A stretch of 64,000 bases of DNA from a bacterium (lineage in GTDB: Bacteria; Zixibacteria; MSB-5A5; CAIYYT01). The first letter of the stretch is position 1, and the number at the start of each line of letters is the position of its first letter. Position numbers and translations under genes: made by a program. Below are positions 25,467-34,787 of this stretch, one piece after another. The notes beneath the pieces were generated by a model that was given only the letters and a program-made list of their open reading frames with translations, was not told where the DNA came from and did no database searches. The DNA is taken from the NCBI GenBank assembly GCA_016708315.1, contig JADJGC010000004.1, forward strand, positions 124,001 to 188,000, given 5' to 3'.

Positions 25467-26873
25467 ATGTCAGATCAGGAAAAAGATTTAGAACAGCAGG
25501 GTCAGGCTGAGACTAAAGTAAAAGAAAAGACTGACCTAAAAGACATCCTCGGTGCCGGTTTTGTCGGATACGAGGTTGTCAAGGACCACCTGTCGCATTT
25601 CAAGAGCCAGGACGGTCTCCATGTCGAGGGCGTCAAGTTCCTTGACCCCAAGAATGAGTCATTCAACAAATTCTTGAGTTCGGACGAGTTCAAAGATCGC
25701 CGCAAACAACTCAAGCAGAGATTGTCGATTTGGTCAAGCTTTATCGAAGGTAATGATCCTTCCGATGACGCTGCACTCGACAAGCTCGAAAACATGATCG
25801 CGGAAGCAGACAAGAATATCTCCGAGAACATGAAGAACATCCATGAGGCGATTCGCCCGCTGGAAACCGCTTACCGCGGCGTCGACCTGTTCTTCCAGAA
25901 CGCCATGGCGCGTCCGGATGCCGAAGTCTATGTTTATTTTGCGAATGCGGGTATCAACGACCTCACCGATCCCAACGATCGCGAGAAGTTCGAGCATATC
26001 AATCGGCAGATTCACGATATCTACGGTCTTTATGACATCACCAACTGCTACTCGCTTTGCTGTATCCCCGGATACCTCGGCAGTGTGAAGGATATCGACA
26101 CCATCGCCCGCGATATGGGCATGCCGAGCAAGTTGCAGATTTTCACCGATTTCAAGCACTTCAATACTTATGAAGAGCTTTCCGACGAGCTCGATGATCC
26201 GTCTTATGACGATCTGCGTGGCAACGCCGACTACAAGGCTTACGTCTCGGTCTTCGGCAACTATGTCAAAGCCGACAAGCCGGAGAGCCGTTTCGACAAG
26301 GATCCGCTTTGGATTCCGCCGTCGTCGCTGGTTGCCGGACTGGTCTACAAGAACGATAACGACATTGGTATTCAGGCACCGTCGGCCGGTAAGGTCAACG
26401 GTAAGCTAGCCGGTATTCAGTCAACGCGCATCAAATTGAACGAAGTGAAGAACACCAAGCTCAATGAGAAGGGCGTCAACTGCGTGATCAACTGGCAGGG
26501 TGATGTCGGTGATGTCGTCGCGATGGGTGCTGATACGCTCGCCAAAGACGCGCGCTTCCGCAACTACACGATCAAGCGCACCTATGACTACATCTATAAG
26601 GTCATGCGCAACTATCTGAATCAGCAGGTCTACAAAGGCTTCGACGATAAGCTCAAGAAGTCGATTGACGGCGATCTCAACAAGTTCCTGAGCCTGCTTC
26701 AGCGCAATAAGGTGATCAACGGATTCACCTGTAACGTTATCGCAACCAACGAAATGATTGAAAATCAGCAGATGTTGCTGGAAGTCGCCTTGAATACCAA
26801 GACGCCGATCAAGCAGTACGTCGTGAAGTTGGAAGCGATGGTTGACGATGCCGGGCAGGCGGCAGTAAAATAA
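25467..26873 (+). CDS. tssC: TssC (VipB), large sheath subunit
   Basis: 468-residue main subunit of the contractile sheath. The N-terminal helical segment and central FLSSDEFKDRRKQLKQRLSIW are followed by typical C-terminal motifs including FRNYTIKRTYDYIYKVMRNYLN and a C-terminal strand region (NTKTPIKQYVVKLEAMVDD). It is slightly shorter than proteobacterial TssC (about 490). GAGG precedes the ATG. It would wrap the Hcp tube encoded next. Confidence 0.92.
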   Translation: MSDQEKDLEQQGQAETKVKEKTDLKDILGAGFVGYEVVKDHLSHFKSQDGLHVEGVKFLDPKNESFNKFLSSDEFKDRRKQLKQRLSIWSSFIEGNDPSDDAALDKLENMIAEADKNISENMKNIHEAIRPLETAYRGVDLFFQNAMARPDAEVYVYFANAGINDLTDPNDREKFEHINRQIHDIYGLYDITNCYSLCCIPGYLGSVKDIDTIARDMGMPSKLQIFTDFKHFNTYEELSDELDDPSYDDLRGNADYKAYVSVFGNYVKADKPESRFDKDPLWIPPSSLVAGLVYKNDNDIGIQAPSAGKVNGKLAGIQSTRIKLNEVKNTKLNEKGVNCVINWQGDVGDVVAMGADTLAKDARFRNYTIKRTYDYIYKVMRNYLNQQVYKGFDDKLKKSIDGDLNKFLSLLQRNKVINGFTCNVIATNEMIENQQMLLEVALNTKTPIKQYVVKLEAMVDDAGQAAVK

Positions 26874-26977
26874 TTTCGAACCGCACTTGCCGCTTGGCGA
26901 CAGTTAGGATGCAAGTGATTAGGTTTGAAAAAGAAATTAAAATAGAAACTAACTGAAGTAGTAGGAGGAAACACACA

Positions 26978-27391
26978 ATGGCACAGGAAGTAGAACTGTT
27001 GATCGATGGCGAAAAGTTCGATAAGGTTCACTCAGTGAGCTACGAACTCTATACCCCGCACGATCAGGCAGACGGCAAGCCGAGTTCGGTCCCGACCGGT
27101 CTGAAGCTGAGAATCCGCCGCGAATCCGATGATAATGTCGGTATCGCCAAGTGGGCTTTCGATTCATCCCAGGTCAATCGTAAGACCGGCCAGATCACCT
27201 TCAAGGATCCGAATCTTAAGAAGGAACTCAAGGTTCTCAAGTGGGAAAATGGCTTCATCACCCACTATGAAGAGCACGTTCCTTCCACCGCCGCCAACCC
27301 GAACGAGCAGATGTACGAATATTTCGAAATCTCTGCCGAAATGGTTGATCTCAACGGCGCCGAATACAAGAAGGACTGGAAAGGCAAATGA
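26978..27391 (+). CDS. hcp: Hcp (TssD), inner tube protein
   Basis: 137-residue ring protein that stacks into the type VI tube. The sequence (VELLIDGEKFDKVHSVSYELYT..., GLKLRIRRESDDNVGIAKWAFD, YFEISAEMVDLNGAEYKKDWKG) resembles the small Hcp of Bacteroidetes-type systems more than proteobacterial Hcp1, judged by eye. A strong GGAGG site lies nine bases before ATG. The gene is followed by a strong intrinsic terminator, which would make Hcp more abundant than downstream components. Confidence 0.88.
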   Translation: MAQEVELLIDGEKFDKVHSVSYELYTPHDQADGKPSSVPTGLKLRIRRESDDNVGIAKWAFDSSQVNRKTGQITFKDPNLKKELKVLKWENGFITHYEEHVPSTAANPNEQMYEYFEISAEMVDLNGAEYKKDWKGK

Positions 27392-27413
27392 GCCTGACCA
27401 TATAAGGTCTATC

Positions 27414-27453
27414 GAGACGGGAAGGCGAGAATGTTCTCCCTTCCCGCTCTTTT
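27414..27453 (+). terminator. Intrinsic terminator after hcp
   Basis: The stem CGGGAAG...CTTCCCG is extended by an inner GAGAA/TTCTC pairing and followed by CTCTTTTAATAA. It falls inside the otherwise collinear locus between hcp and vgrG. Partial read-through would set a high ratio of tube and sheath to baseplate proteins. Confidence 0.75.
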
Positions 27454-27482
27454 AATAAGCTAACCAGAGTTTCGAGGATACG

Positions 27483-27569
27483 ATGCCGATACAGATCGAT
27501 GAAATAGACAATAGAGCCGGAAGACGACGGCGAAGATCAAATTCACGTCAGGATGACGACTGCGGTTGA
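27483..27569 (+). pseudogene. Out-of-frame N-terminal piece of vgrG (28 codons) with its own ribosome site
   Basis: A 28-codon frame beginning MPIQIDEID has a good GAGGA site and ends 14 bases inside vgrG. After MPIQIDEID it becomes arginine-rich, unlike a tailspike N-terminus. The vgrG frame upstream of its ATG instead reads IEPEDDGEDQIHVR back to a stop at 27505. Joining the two with a one-base change near 27510 gives a smooth acidic N-terminus. I interpret this as a frameshifted original VgrG start; translational coupling from this small frame is the alternative. Confidence 0.5.
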
Positions 27570-29322
27570 ACTCAAGATCGACGGCTCTACAGTAGATTGG
27601 AATATCGAAGACTTCGAACTCGACCAAATGGCTTTTGACCATCATGTACTAAAAATTACGCTTTCCAAGGATATAGCGACTGCCGATTTGGTAGAAAATC
27701 TCACAACTCTCAACTTCTTCCCGGCCAAAATGGGTGGAAGCTTGACGCTAATTTTCAAGCCCATCGAAACATACGCAGCTTCTATTAAGCCCAACGAGTT
27801 CTTTGGTGTTATTACTAATCTGCGGTTCTTTAATGACGGTATCCAGTCATCAAGAGTCACCATTGAAGCTAAGAGCCCGACTTGGAAGATGGATCAAGCG
27901 ACGATGGTCAAGACCTTTGAAAAAATGACTCGCGACGAGATCGCAAATCAGATAATGGGAAACTACACCGTCGAACACTCTGTTTCAGGAGGCGGCGGTA
28001 CCGAAGCCAAGCGAGACATGACGACGCAATGGATGCAATCCGACTGGGATTTTCTTATCACCACGGTTCTTGGTGAAACGGATCGCTGGGTTTACTACGA
28101 CGGCAAGAAGCTCGTCGTCGACGCAGCAAGAAGCAAAGACACTATTTCGCTTGAGTTAACCAAGAATGTCGGTTCAGCCGAGGTGCGCCTCAACGCTGTC
28201 CAGACTCGGTATATCGAGAACGGTTGGTCTGAAAAAGAAAAACAAACAACGCAATCTGTTGTTGAATCCTCCCCGACCTCGTTCGGAGGAATGGCTAACG
28301 CGGCTTTTCGTGCCTCGCAGAGTCTGATTTCTTCAAAATCTATCGGTATCTCAGATCTCTCGACCGAAACCGCACAGGTTCGCTCGCGCGCCGACGCCAT
28401 GCAAGGCAATGCTATCGGCAATCTTGTCGTATGCTACCTCCAGACCAACCAGCCATCAATCAAGGTCGGAAACACTATTGAATTGACCGGTATGGGACCC
28501 GTTTATAACGGAGTCTATTTTGTCAAGAGAGTCACTCACAACATGGACGGCAACGGTTATTACAACTTCGTGGAAGCACTTCCTCTTGAGAGCGCCAAAC
28601 CGCCGATCATTGAATCAGACGCCCGTTCCTGGCGCGGTGACCCAATTTGCGCTTTAGTAATCGATAACAATGACCCTGAATCGCGCGGGAGAGTCAAAGT
28701 CAAGTTTCCATTCAATGGCTCAGACGGGAATCCGTGTGCATCCGACTGGATCCATGTGGCTGGACCGTATGCCGGCCGGGACCGCGGGTTCTATTTTCTC
28801 CCGGAAGTAGATGATGAAGTACTTGTTGGCTTTTTCCAGGGTGATATCGACCATCCCGTTGTTCTTGGATCGCTTTGGAACGGCACCGATAAACCTCCAA
28901 GTGGCGCGTTCAATGACAAAAACGATATTAAGATGATTTATACGCGGAGCGGACATCAACTGATTTTTGACGAAACAAGCGGCTCCGAGAAAATAAGCAT
29001 CATTGATAAGACCGGAAGTAACTCAATTGTTATTGATTCGGCACAGAATACAATCACGGTTTCATCCGATAAGGATATTGTGTTCAAGGCGAGGGAAAAT
29101 GTCACCTTCGATGTCGGCAAGGACTTCTCCGTTGAAGCCAAGGGCAAGGTCAGTTTGAAAGCGACAGGCGACCTTTCCGCCGAAGGAATGAATGCTACTA
29201 TCAAAGCGCAGACCGCTGCGAAGATCGAGGGCACTGCCAGTCTCGATGCGAAGGGTGGTATGGTCAATGTAGAAGGATCGGGACCGACCACCGTCAAGGG
29301 CAATCCGATCATGCTGAATTAG
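27553..29322 (+). CDS. vgrG: VgrG (TssI), tail spike protein
   Basis: 589-residue spike joining gp27-like and gp5-like parts. Residues 1-350 form the hub (VELKIDGSTVDWNIEDFELDQ, MQSDWDFLITTVLGETDRWVYYDG). An OB fold follows (GDPICALVIDNNDPESRGRVKVKFPF, PEVDDEVLVGFFQGDIDHPVVLGSLWNG), then a beta-prism needle rich in SxKA-type repeats ending NPIMLN. It has no C-terminal effector domain, and no PAAR gene follows. ATG 27553 has only AGG abutting it, so the true start may be upstream across a frameshift. Confidence 0.92.
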   Translation: MTTAVELKIDGSTVDWNIEDFELDQMAFDHHVLKITLSKDIATADLVENLTTLNFFPAKMGGSLTLIFKPIETYAASIKPNEFFGVITNLRFFNDGIQSSRVTIEAKSPTWKMDQATMVKTFEKMTRDEIANQIMGNYTVEHSVSGGGGTEAKRDMTTQWMQSDWDFLITTVLGETDRWVYYDGKKLVVDAARSKDTISLELTKNVGSAEVRLNAVQTRYIENGWSEKEKQTTQSVVESSPTSFGGMANAAFRASQSLISSKSIGISDLSTETAQVRSRADAMQGNAIGNLVVCYLQTNQPSIKVGNTIELTGMGPVYNGVYFVKRVTHNMDGNGYYNFVEALPLESAKPPIIESDARSWRGDPICALVIDNNDPESRGRVKVKFPFNGSDGNPCASDWIHVAGPYAGRDRGFYFLPEVDDEVLVGFFQGDIDHPVVLGSLWNGTDKPPSGAFNDKNDIKMIYTRSGHQLIFDETSGSEKISIIDKTGSNSIVIDSAQNTITVSSDKDIVFKARENVTFDVGKDFSVEAKGKVSLKATGDLSAEGMNATIKAQTAAKIEGTASLDAKGGMVNVEGSGPTTVKGNPIMLN

Positions 29323-29334
29323 TTATGATATAGA

Positions 29335-29679
29335 ATGGCAAACGAAGCGCTTCGTGTACCAATAGAATTGCGGGACTGCCGGTTCGTGCGCTCGGGTGGA
29401 GCAATCGAATTCGCGCGGTTTCTGCTTGAAACCGAGTTAGGCAGTTATCGACCGGATCCGGAGTTCGGATGTCGGTCGCCGTATTTTGCGCCGGAGTTCT
29501 CGGAAGAACTCAAGGTCGAGGTCAGAAATCATGTCTTGCGCCAATTCCAGAAGTATATGGGGATTGTCGTCAATGTCATGATCTCGGAAAACGTAACGAC
29601 TCCGACCGCAACTTTCGTTTGTCGGGTAACCGGCACAGCAGCCGGTAATCAGCGCTTCGATCTATCGTGGGAGATTTAG
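29335..29679 (+). CDS. tssE: TssE, gp25-like baseplate protein
   Basis: 114-residue wedge protein of the type VI baseplate. It follows the gp25/lysozyme-like plan: an N-terminal strand segment (ELRDCRFVRSGGAIEFARFLLETELGSY), a central region PDPEFGCRSPYFAPEFSEELKVEVRNHVLRQFQKYMG, and a C-terminal two-strand element. The canonical EPR motif of TssE/gp25 is not evident; RPDPEFG sits where it would be expected. It lies 12 bases after vgrG and six before tssF. Confidence 0.8.
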   Translation: MANEALRVPIELRDCRFVRSGGAIEFARFLLETELGSYRPDPEFGCRSPYFAPEFSEELKVEVRNHVLRQFQKYMGIVVNVMISENVTTPTATFVCRVTGTAAGNQRFDLSWEI

Positions 29680-29685
29680 AGTTTA

Positions 29686-31437
29686 GTGGCCGAAAAATGG
29701 ACCGATCGGGAAGAACGCGTCTATCAGGAAATGATAGACCGCCTTCGCTATTGGGGTTATCAAATCCCATCCGGCGAAAAACAAATGGACCCTGCCTTGC
29801 TGCTGATGCTCAAGGCTTTTGCGTTTCATACCACCAGCACCGAAGACAAGCTCAAGGACGCGGGCAATAACATCATCGACACATTTGTGTCGAACTTTTT
29901 CGTCACTGGTATTCGAAGACCTGTCCCGGCATTCACTATGATGTCGTGCCGCTGTCTCGACAAACGTGCGCGCATCGATAGCGATACGGAGTTTGTCTGT
30001 ACTGTCGGCGGCGCTCAAACCCGCGACTACTCTTTCTACCCGCTGTATCCGCAAGAAATTCTCGATGTCTATGCCGACGTGACCTTGTTCACATCCGGCG
30101 AGTACCTGAGGGTTCTCAAAGCACTACCTGACGAAGCCGCCAAGTGGGAAGAGTCCCTTGACTCACCTTCCTACCGGAACATGAAGCGCAATCCGCCTCC
30201 GCCTTTGGGTGGTACTATCTGGATTGGGCTAAAAGTCGGACTGCCGCTCGAAGAAATTCCCGGAATCCCGATTTACACTGGTCCCGACTATGACAACGGC
30301 AAAATGCTCAACTGGATCGACTGGCAAGTTGTTTCCTCCGCAAAGACACCAACTTTCAAACCGGGACAATTTCAGGACCAGCTGGAGATTTTCGAACACC
30401 TTGACATTCGCGAGCTCGAGGTTGAGTCAAGTTTCCAAAGTCGTTTATACAGCTCGGACTTTCTGGTTTCCGGCAAACTCCTGTGGCACTTCAAGCACTA
30501 CTTGGCGCCAGCGAAGAACTTCGTCCAAATTCCCGGCAAATACATAGAATCAGCCGAGAAGATGATTATTCCGCCCGCGGTCCAGAACAAGTTTTCGCAT
30601 ATGGACTTTGCAAAACTCACAACTCCGCGCGTGTGGCTCAAAGCTGAGCTCGCCAACGATGAGAAAGTCGGCGACTTGCGCAAGCTGGTCTTTTTTGATA
30701 CCAACACGATGATACTGATTAACCGTCGCAAGACTCATCGCAACAAGTACACGATGGGCCAACCGGTTCTCGAAATCGACTTGTTCGAGTATAGCGGCGA
30801 AGCACAGAATGATCCCGCGAAGAAGCTGTTCTCAATCGAGCGCGTCTGGGATTCGCACGATCAGCAGTACGTCAGCCACCTCGACTTGACAGCATTCTCC
30901 AATCCGCATAAGTATATGATTGTTGAGGAAGATCAGGCGCTCAAGATTAAGTTCGATTTCAGCACTACCGCCAAAGAGCCGCCAGACTATGTCGTCGTCG
31001 AATTCTCACTCACCGAAGGCAGCGATGGCAACGGCATCGGCGCCGAAACGGAACTGCGTTTGGTTCGTGCTCATCCCCAACTGCATTCACCGCGAAATCT
31101 GGTTGCATCTACCGGCGGATCGGACGCCAAGACTGATGATGAAGTCAAGCGGATGACCGGTTTCTTCCTGCGCAACCACGGAGTTGCTCTTTCAGAGGGT
31201 GAAATCGAGTACCTTGCCAAGAATTTCGACAATCGCATTATCGAAGCCCACGCCAAACGCGGCGTTGCCCGCACTGCCGGTGGACTCGTGCCATCAGTTA
31301 TGGTCGGCGTGAAGCTCAATCCCGATCTCAAAATCAGCGAAGAAGAACAGCGCTATTTGATCCAGCGACTCGGGCAATATCTGGATAGCTATACTCCGCT
31401 CAATCTACATCTCACTGCCAGCCTGGAGACGAATTGA
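29686..31437 (+). CDS. tssF: TssF baseplate protein
   Basis: 583-residue baseplate wedge protein, equivalent to phage gp6. Assignment rests on position between tssE and tssG, size, and family-like segments: a leading acidic helix ending in ALLLMLKAFAFHTTSTEDKL, FMMSCRCLDKRARIDSDTEF, and a C-terminal RYLIQRLGQYLDSYTPLNLHL. The start is GTG 29686, directly after the tssE stop. The stop overlaps the tssG start (TGATG), implying coupled translation and a TssF-TssG wedge. Confidence 0.82.
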   Translation: MAEKWTDREERVYQEMIDRLRYWGYQIPSGEKQMDPALLLMLKAFAFHTTSTEDKLKDAGNNIIDTFVSNFFVTGIRRPVPAFTMMSCRCLDKRARIDSDTEFVCTVGGAQTRDYSFYPLYPQEILDVYADVTLFTSGEYLRVLKALPDEAAKWEESLDSPSYRNMKRNPPPPLGGTIWIGLKVGLPLEEIPGIPIYTGPDYDNGKMLNWIDWQVVSSAKTPTFKPGQFQDQLEIFEHLDIRELEVESSFQSRLYSSDFLVSGKLLWHFKHYLAPAKNFVQIPGKYIESAEKMIIPPAVQNKFSHMDFAKLTTPRVWLKAELANDEKVGDLRKLVFFDTNTMILINRRKTHRNKYTMGQPVLEIDLFEYSGEAQNDPAKKLFSIERVWDSHDQQYVSHLDLTAFSNPHKYMIVEEDQALKIKFDFSTTAKEPPDYVVVEFSLTEGSDGNGIGAETELRLVRAHPQLHSPRNLVASTGGSDAKTDDEVKRMTGFFLRNHGVALSEGEIEYLAKNFDNRIIEAHAKRGVARTAGGLVPSVMVGVKLNPDLKISEEEQRYLIQRLGQYLDSYTPLNLHLTASLETN

Positions 31438-32354
31438 TGAAGACGGGATTCGTGACTGCCGAATACAAGGTTCGCGAACGCACCCGTTTAGCAGAATTCA
31501 GCTTGCTTCTAACCACATTGGGAATCGAGGCCTCGGAGTACTACTTCGTCAGCCTCGAGCAACAAGGCAACTTCTTCACCGATATCGAGACCATCCGGAC
31601 TCTCACTTCTCGCGTCTCAAAACGCGATGAGCGTGTGATCTTTATCCACTTGCCGTCATTTAAGAACTACTTTCCACAAACTTACTTCGTTGAGCAACTG
31701 GAAGAATCAGACCACGACCCCGGCGTCATGGAAGACCGCTATCTCGAGTTTTGGAGCGCGTTTGACACCATCACTTATCGCCACTGGATTGCATTTTACA
31801 TTCTGCGGCTCAAGATGCTATTTTGCATCGAAGACAACGAAACCGAGTTGCTTTTCTGGGATCGCACCGGCGGAGACTTGCCGACTGTCAGTCGGGAAGA
31901 TCGCCGCTACCTGCTGCTGTTGCGGTTTTTTGCACCGTACTTTCGCGGTCGCCGTCTTCTCTATGAGAAGGTCCTGCCCGCATTTTTGAAGAAGCCGGTC
32001 TCGATCGATGAGAATGTACCGGGCGCCGAAGCAATTCCGGCCGAGTACCATATTGCCTTGGGCAAGAACAACAGCCTCCTTGGACGCGACTTCTATCCCG
32101 GGACAGAATTCGAAGAGAATTTCACGACTTTTCGCATCAACATAAACGGATTGGTCGCCGACGACATTTCCGAGTTTGCTCCTGAAGGCGCCAAGCGAGT
32201 TCTTATGAAAAACTTGCTCTACCTTTTTGCACCGGCGCATACGAAGAATGAAATTCGCTACAAATTCGAACCGGGTTTGCAGTTATTCTCTGTCGGGGAC
32301 AATCCGAAGTCGGCATATCTTGGATTCTCAACTTACTTGCAAGAGACGTTTTAG
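31437..32354 (+). CDS. tssG: TssG baseplate protein
   Basis: 305-residue partner of TssF in the baseplate wedge (gp53/gp7-like). It starts at ATG 31437, overlapping the TssF stop by one base. Sequence features fit the family loosely: TRLAEFSLLLTTLGIEASEYYFVSLEQQ, a central HWIAFYILRLKMLF, and FFAPYFRGRRLLYEKVLPAFLKKPVSI near the middle. Identification relies mainly on gene order (E-F-G-K) and length. Confidence 0.75.
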   Translation: MKTGFVTAEYKVRERTRLAEFSLLLTTLGIEASEYYFVSLEQQGNFFTDIETIRTLTSRVSKRDERVIFIHLPSFKNYFPQTYFVEQLEESDHDPGVMEDRYLEFWSAFDTITYRHWIAFYILRLKMLFCIEDNETELLFWDRTGGDLPTVSREDRRYLLLLRFFAPYFRGRRLLYEKVLPAFLKKPVSIDENVPGAEAIPAEYHIALGKNNSLLGRDFYPGTEFEENFTTFRININGLVADDISEFAPEGAKRVLMKNLLYLFAPAHTKNEIRYKFEPGLQLFSVGDNPKSAYLGFSTYLQETF

Positions 32355-32396
32355 CCTTTATATTGGGAACATTGATCAGTATGGGTATTGCATATT

Positions 32397-33869
32397 ATGG
32401 ATGATTTGAATGTCTGGGGAGTGAACTGGATCGATGGCATGCTGGTAACCAGCAAACATCTGAACCAGAGCGAAGACTTCGCACAAAACCTCAATCGCGC
32501 CTCGAATATGGCGCTTTCGCCCGGCTATGGACTGGCTAAGGCCGCTTCGGTCAAAGCCGAACCGCTTGAGCTGGGGCTGCGCCGCAGTGGCAACTCGCTG
32601 CTAATTACCGTACAAAAATGCACTGCCGTTCTTCCCAACGGAGGTCTGGTCAATGTTAACGAAGAATTTCTCAAGCATAAGGCCGTTGAGCTAAAGTACG
32701 ATGTTTCCAAAGAGAAGCGTGAACGTATTCCGCTTTTCCTTTATGCGACGCCAAATGACAAGATTGCTTTTGGCGATCCGATTGCCGGCGAACAACTGAG
32801 CCGTCATCCCTATCAGGTAAACAAAATCGTCCTAAGTATCGGTCCCTCTTCTGACGTAAGTGCTACCGCCGGTCTTCAGATCGCCGAGATTAAACGCGAC
32901 GGAGATGATTACAGCTTTGATGAAGCCTTCGTCCCCGCAATCATGTCTACGACTTGCGGCAAAGCCGCCGTGTCGCGCATGGAGCAGCTGCGCAAGCTGA
33001 TGGACAATATCCACCGCGCCGCCGTCGCTGCTATCGCCGAAGTCCGCATGAAGACCAAAAGCAAGCCATCGGCTGCCGAAGAGGAAACCATCCGCGGTGT
33101 TTTCCTGCAGTCGGAAAACATGCTTCATAACATCGGCTTCAACTATAATCAGATCTTTGACAACCACGCAGGCGTTGACTCGCGCACTTTAATCAACTAT
33201 TTCACCGGCCTAGTCGGCGGATTCCAGCAGGGATTCCTCATCTATCCGGAACTGCGCGAATATGTTCGCAATGCCCAGATACCGACCGACAAGGGCGAAG
33301 TCAATGGCGGCAACATTCTGCCGGAGCTGCGCGACTACCAGACTCGCTCCTATGGTTACGAAGACATGACGCAGTTCTTCGATGACAGCGGACGCATATT
33401 ATCGTTCCTTGCGGCTATTCTTGGCTACTACGCCTCCGGCGCCGCCGGCAAGTCCGGCGATTCGATCGAACGCGATGGCCATCGCTTCCTTGTTCAACAC
33501 CACGGAGCGGTCAAGTATTCCTATCGCAACAATCGCCACAATATCATCATCGACGGTGTCGACCCGCGCGGTACCGAGGATGTTATTATCAAACTGCACA
33601 AGAAAGTTCTGCCGATGCAGTACGCCGCAAATGTCATCATCTACCTTGGCGCGAACGAGGTTGATGATATTGCCGCCGCTTCAGTGGCACGCAAGCCGGT
33701 CGAGGATGTCGCCGATCCCGATTACTGGTTGATTCAGCCAAACGAATACTTCCCGCTTAAATCCAATCGACTTGACCGATTGAACATTATCATTGATGGT
33801 GATGTTGATCGCTCGGCGCTGGAAGCGGTTAAGATGAATCACGTGTCAATCTTCAGCAGGTCGCGATAG
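32397..33869 (+). CDS. tssK: TssK, baseplate-membrane complex connector
   Basis: 490-residue trimeric adaptor linking the baseplate to the membrane complex. The start of the family is recognisable (VNWIDGMLVTSKHLNQSEDFAQ, matching the W-x-x-G-M/L-x-x-x-x-H-x-Q pattern). Further on are CTAVLPNGGLVNVNEE, YATPNDKIAFGDP and the C-terminal YWLIQPNEYFPLKSNRLDRLNIIIDG. ATG 32397 is preferred over an in-frame TTG nine bases upstream. Because its usual partners TssL and TssM are atypical here, its C-terminal head is where divergence would be expected. Confidence 0.87.
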   Translation: MDDLNVWGVNWIDGMLVTSKHLNQSEDFAQNLNRASNMALSPGYGLAKAASVKAEPLELGLRRSGNSLLITVQKCTAVLPNGGLVNVNEEFLKHKAVELKYDVSKEKRERIPLFLYATPNDKIAFGDPIAGEQLSRHPYQVNKIVLSIGPSSDVSATAGLQIAEIKRDGDDYSFDEAFVPAIMSTTCGKAAVSRMEQLRKLMDNIHRAAVAAIAEVRMKTKSKPSAAEEETIRGVFLQSENMLHNIGFNYNQIFDNHAGVDSRTLINYFTGLVGGFQQGFLIYPELREYVRNAQIPTDKGEVNGGNILPELRDYQTRSYGYEDMTQFFDDSGRILSFLAAILGYYASGAAGKSGDSIERDGHRFLVQHHGAVKYSYRNNRHNIIIDGVDPRGTEDVIIKLHKKVLPMQYAANVIIYLGANEVDDIAAASVARKPVEDVADPDYWLIQPNEYFPLKSNRLDRLNIIIDGDVDRSALEAVKMNHVSIFSRSR

Positions 33870-33875
33870 AGGATC

Positions 33876-34787
33876 ATGTCGGAGAAACTCAAAGCTCTCA
33901 TCAATTCGATCTTCGTTCAGCTTAATCGCTACGATCGTCAGCAGGAAGATTTCTCGTCCGATACGTTTCTGCGCGACTGCGAGTCCTATTTCACCGAACT
34001 CGACCGCCTCGACCTTTCCGGCGGCGACGGCATGGTCATCGACGAGCATCTCAAACAACGAATCAACACGGTCCCGCGCAATTCACAGCCGGTGACCTTG
34101 GTCATATCAAATCTGATGGCGCTCTACTTCTGGTATGTGCGTCGTCCTCCCCAGCAGTGTCAGAATGCCTTTTTAGCCGCGAAGAAACTACGCGGTATTA
34201 CCGACGACAGCCAATTTGTCGAGCAGGCAATGGCACCGCTAATCTTTGGAGCGAAGATTCGCGGTTTCGGTAAGCGCGAGCGTGATTTCCGCACGATGCT
34301 GCTTCACCGCACGGCACAAATCGCCGCCAATTTCCGCGAGACTGATCAAGTCAGCGCTTCGGCGACTCGCATTGTTCGCACCGATACTTGGCAGAAGAAG
34401 ATGCTCCATGTCGCATCGCTCAATCAAAAAGGCCGCAAGGAAGAGATCAAATCCTTTGCGCCTACCGATGAATTGCGCTCCATTTCGTCGCACAACGAGT
34501 TCGCCGCCTGGTATCTGCGCGTAAACGAAATCTACAAAGGTGAAAATGCTTTCCTGCGCTGGCTCAAAGGGTTCTTCGGAACACTCTTTGCCACGATCTT
34601 CTCAGTCTTCAACTGGCGCTTCGTGGTTCACATGTTCCGCGACCGCTGGCCGGTCTATATCGTCTATGTCGTGCTGTGTGTTGTCTTCATCTATGGTGCG
34701 CTGAACATTCGCAAACCGTGGGAGAAAGTACACAAGGCCCGTGCCGTCGAACTTCTTGGCGGTAAGACCGATGAGGTGAAGCCGTGA
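33876..34787 (+). CDS. C-terminally anchored membrane protein in the tssL position
   Basis: 303-residue protein with a soluble N-terminal region (about 1-240) and one clear membrane helix near the C-terminus (WPVYIVYVVLCVVFIYGAL, about 264-284), plus a weaker hydrophobic patch just before it (FFGTLFATIFSVF). A cytoplasmic helical domain with a C-terminal anchor is also the plan of TssL/DotU, and it sits between tssK and a TssM-like gene, but I do not recognise DotU signature motifs. It overlaps the next gene by four bases (GTGA). Best called a TssL-position protein; it may be an analogue rather than a homologue. Confidence 0.55.
   Translation: MSEKLKALINSIFVQLNRYDRQQEDFSSDTFLRDCESYFTELDRLDLSGGDGMVIDEHLKQRINTVPRNSQPVTLVISNLMALYFWYVRRPPQQCQNAFLAAKKLRGITDDSQFVEQAMAPLIFGAKIRGFGKRERDFRTMLLHRTAQIAANFRETDQVSASATRIVRTDTWQKKMLHVASLNQKGRKEEIKSFAPTDELRSISSHNEFAAWYLRVNEIYKGENAFLRWLKGFFGTLFATIFSVFNWRFVVHMFRDRWPVYIVYVVLCVVFIYGALNIRKPWEKVHKARAVELLGGKTDEVKP

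Noticed and set aside
26880..26930. CACTTGC/GCAAGTG inverted repeat between tssC and hcp as a terminator
   Set aside because: Seven-base stem with a loop of about 20 bases and no T-run; too weak to call.
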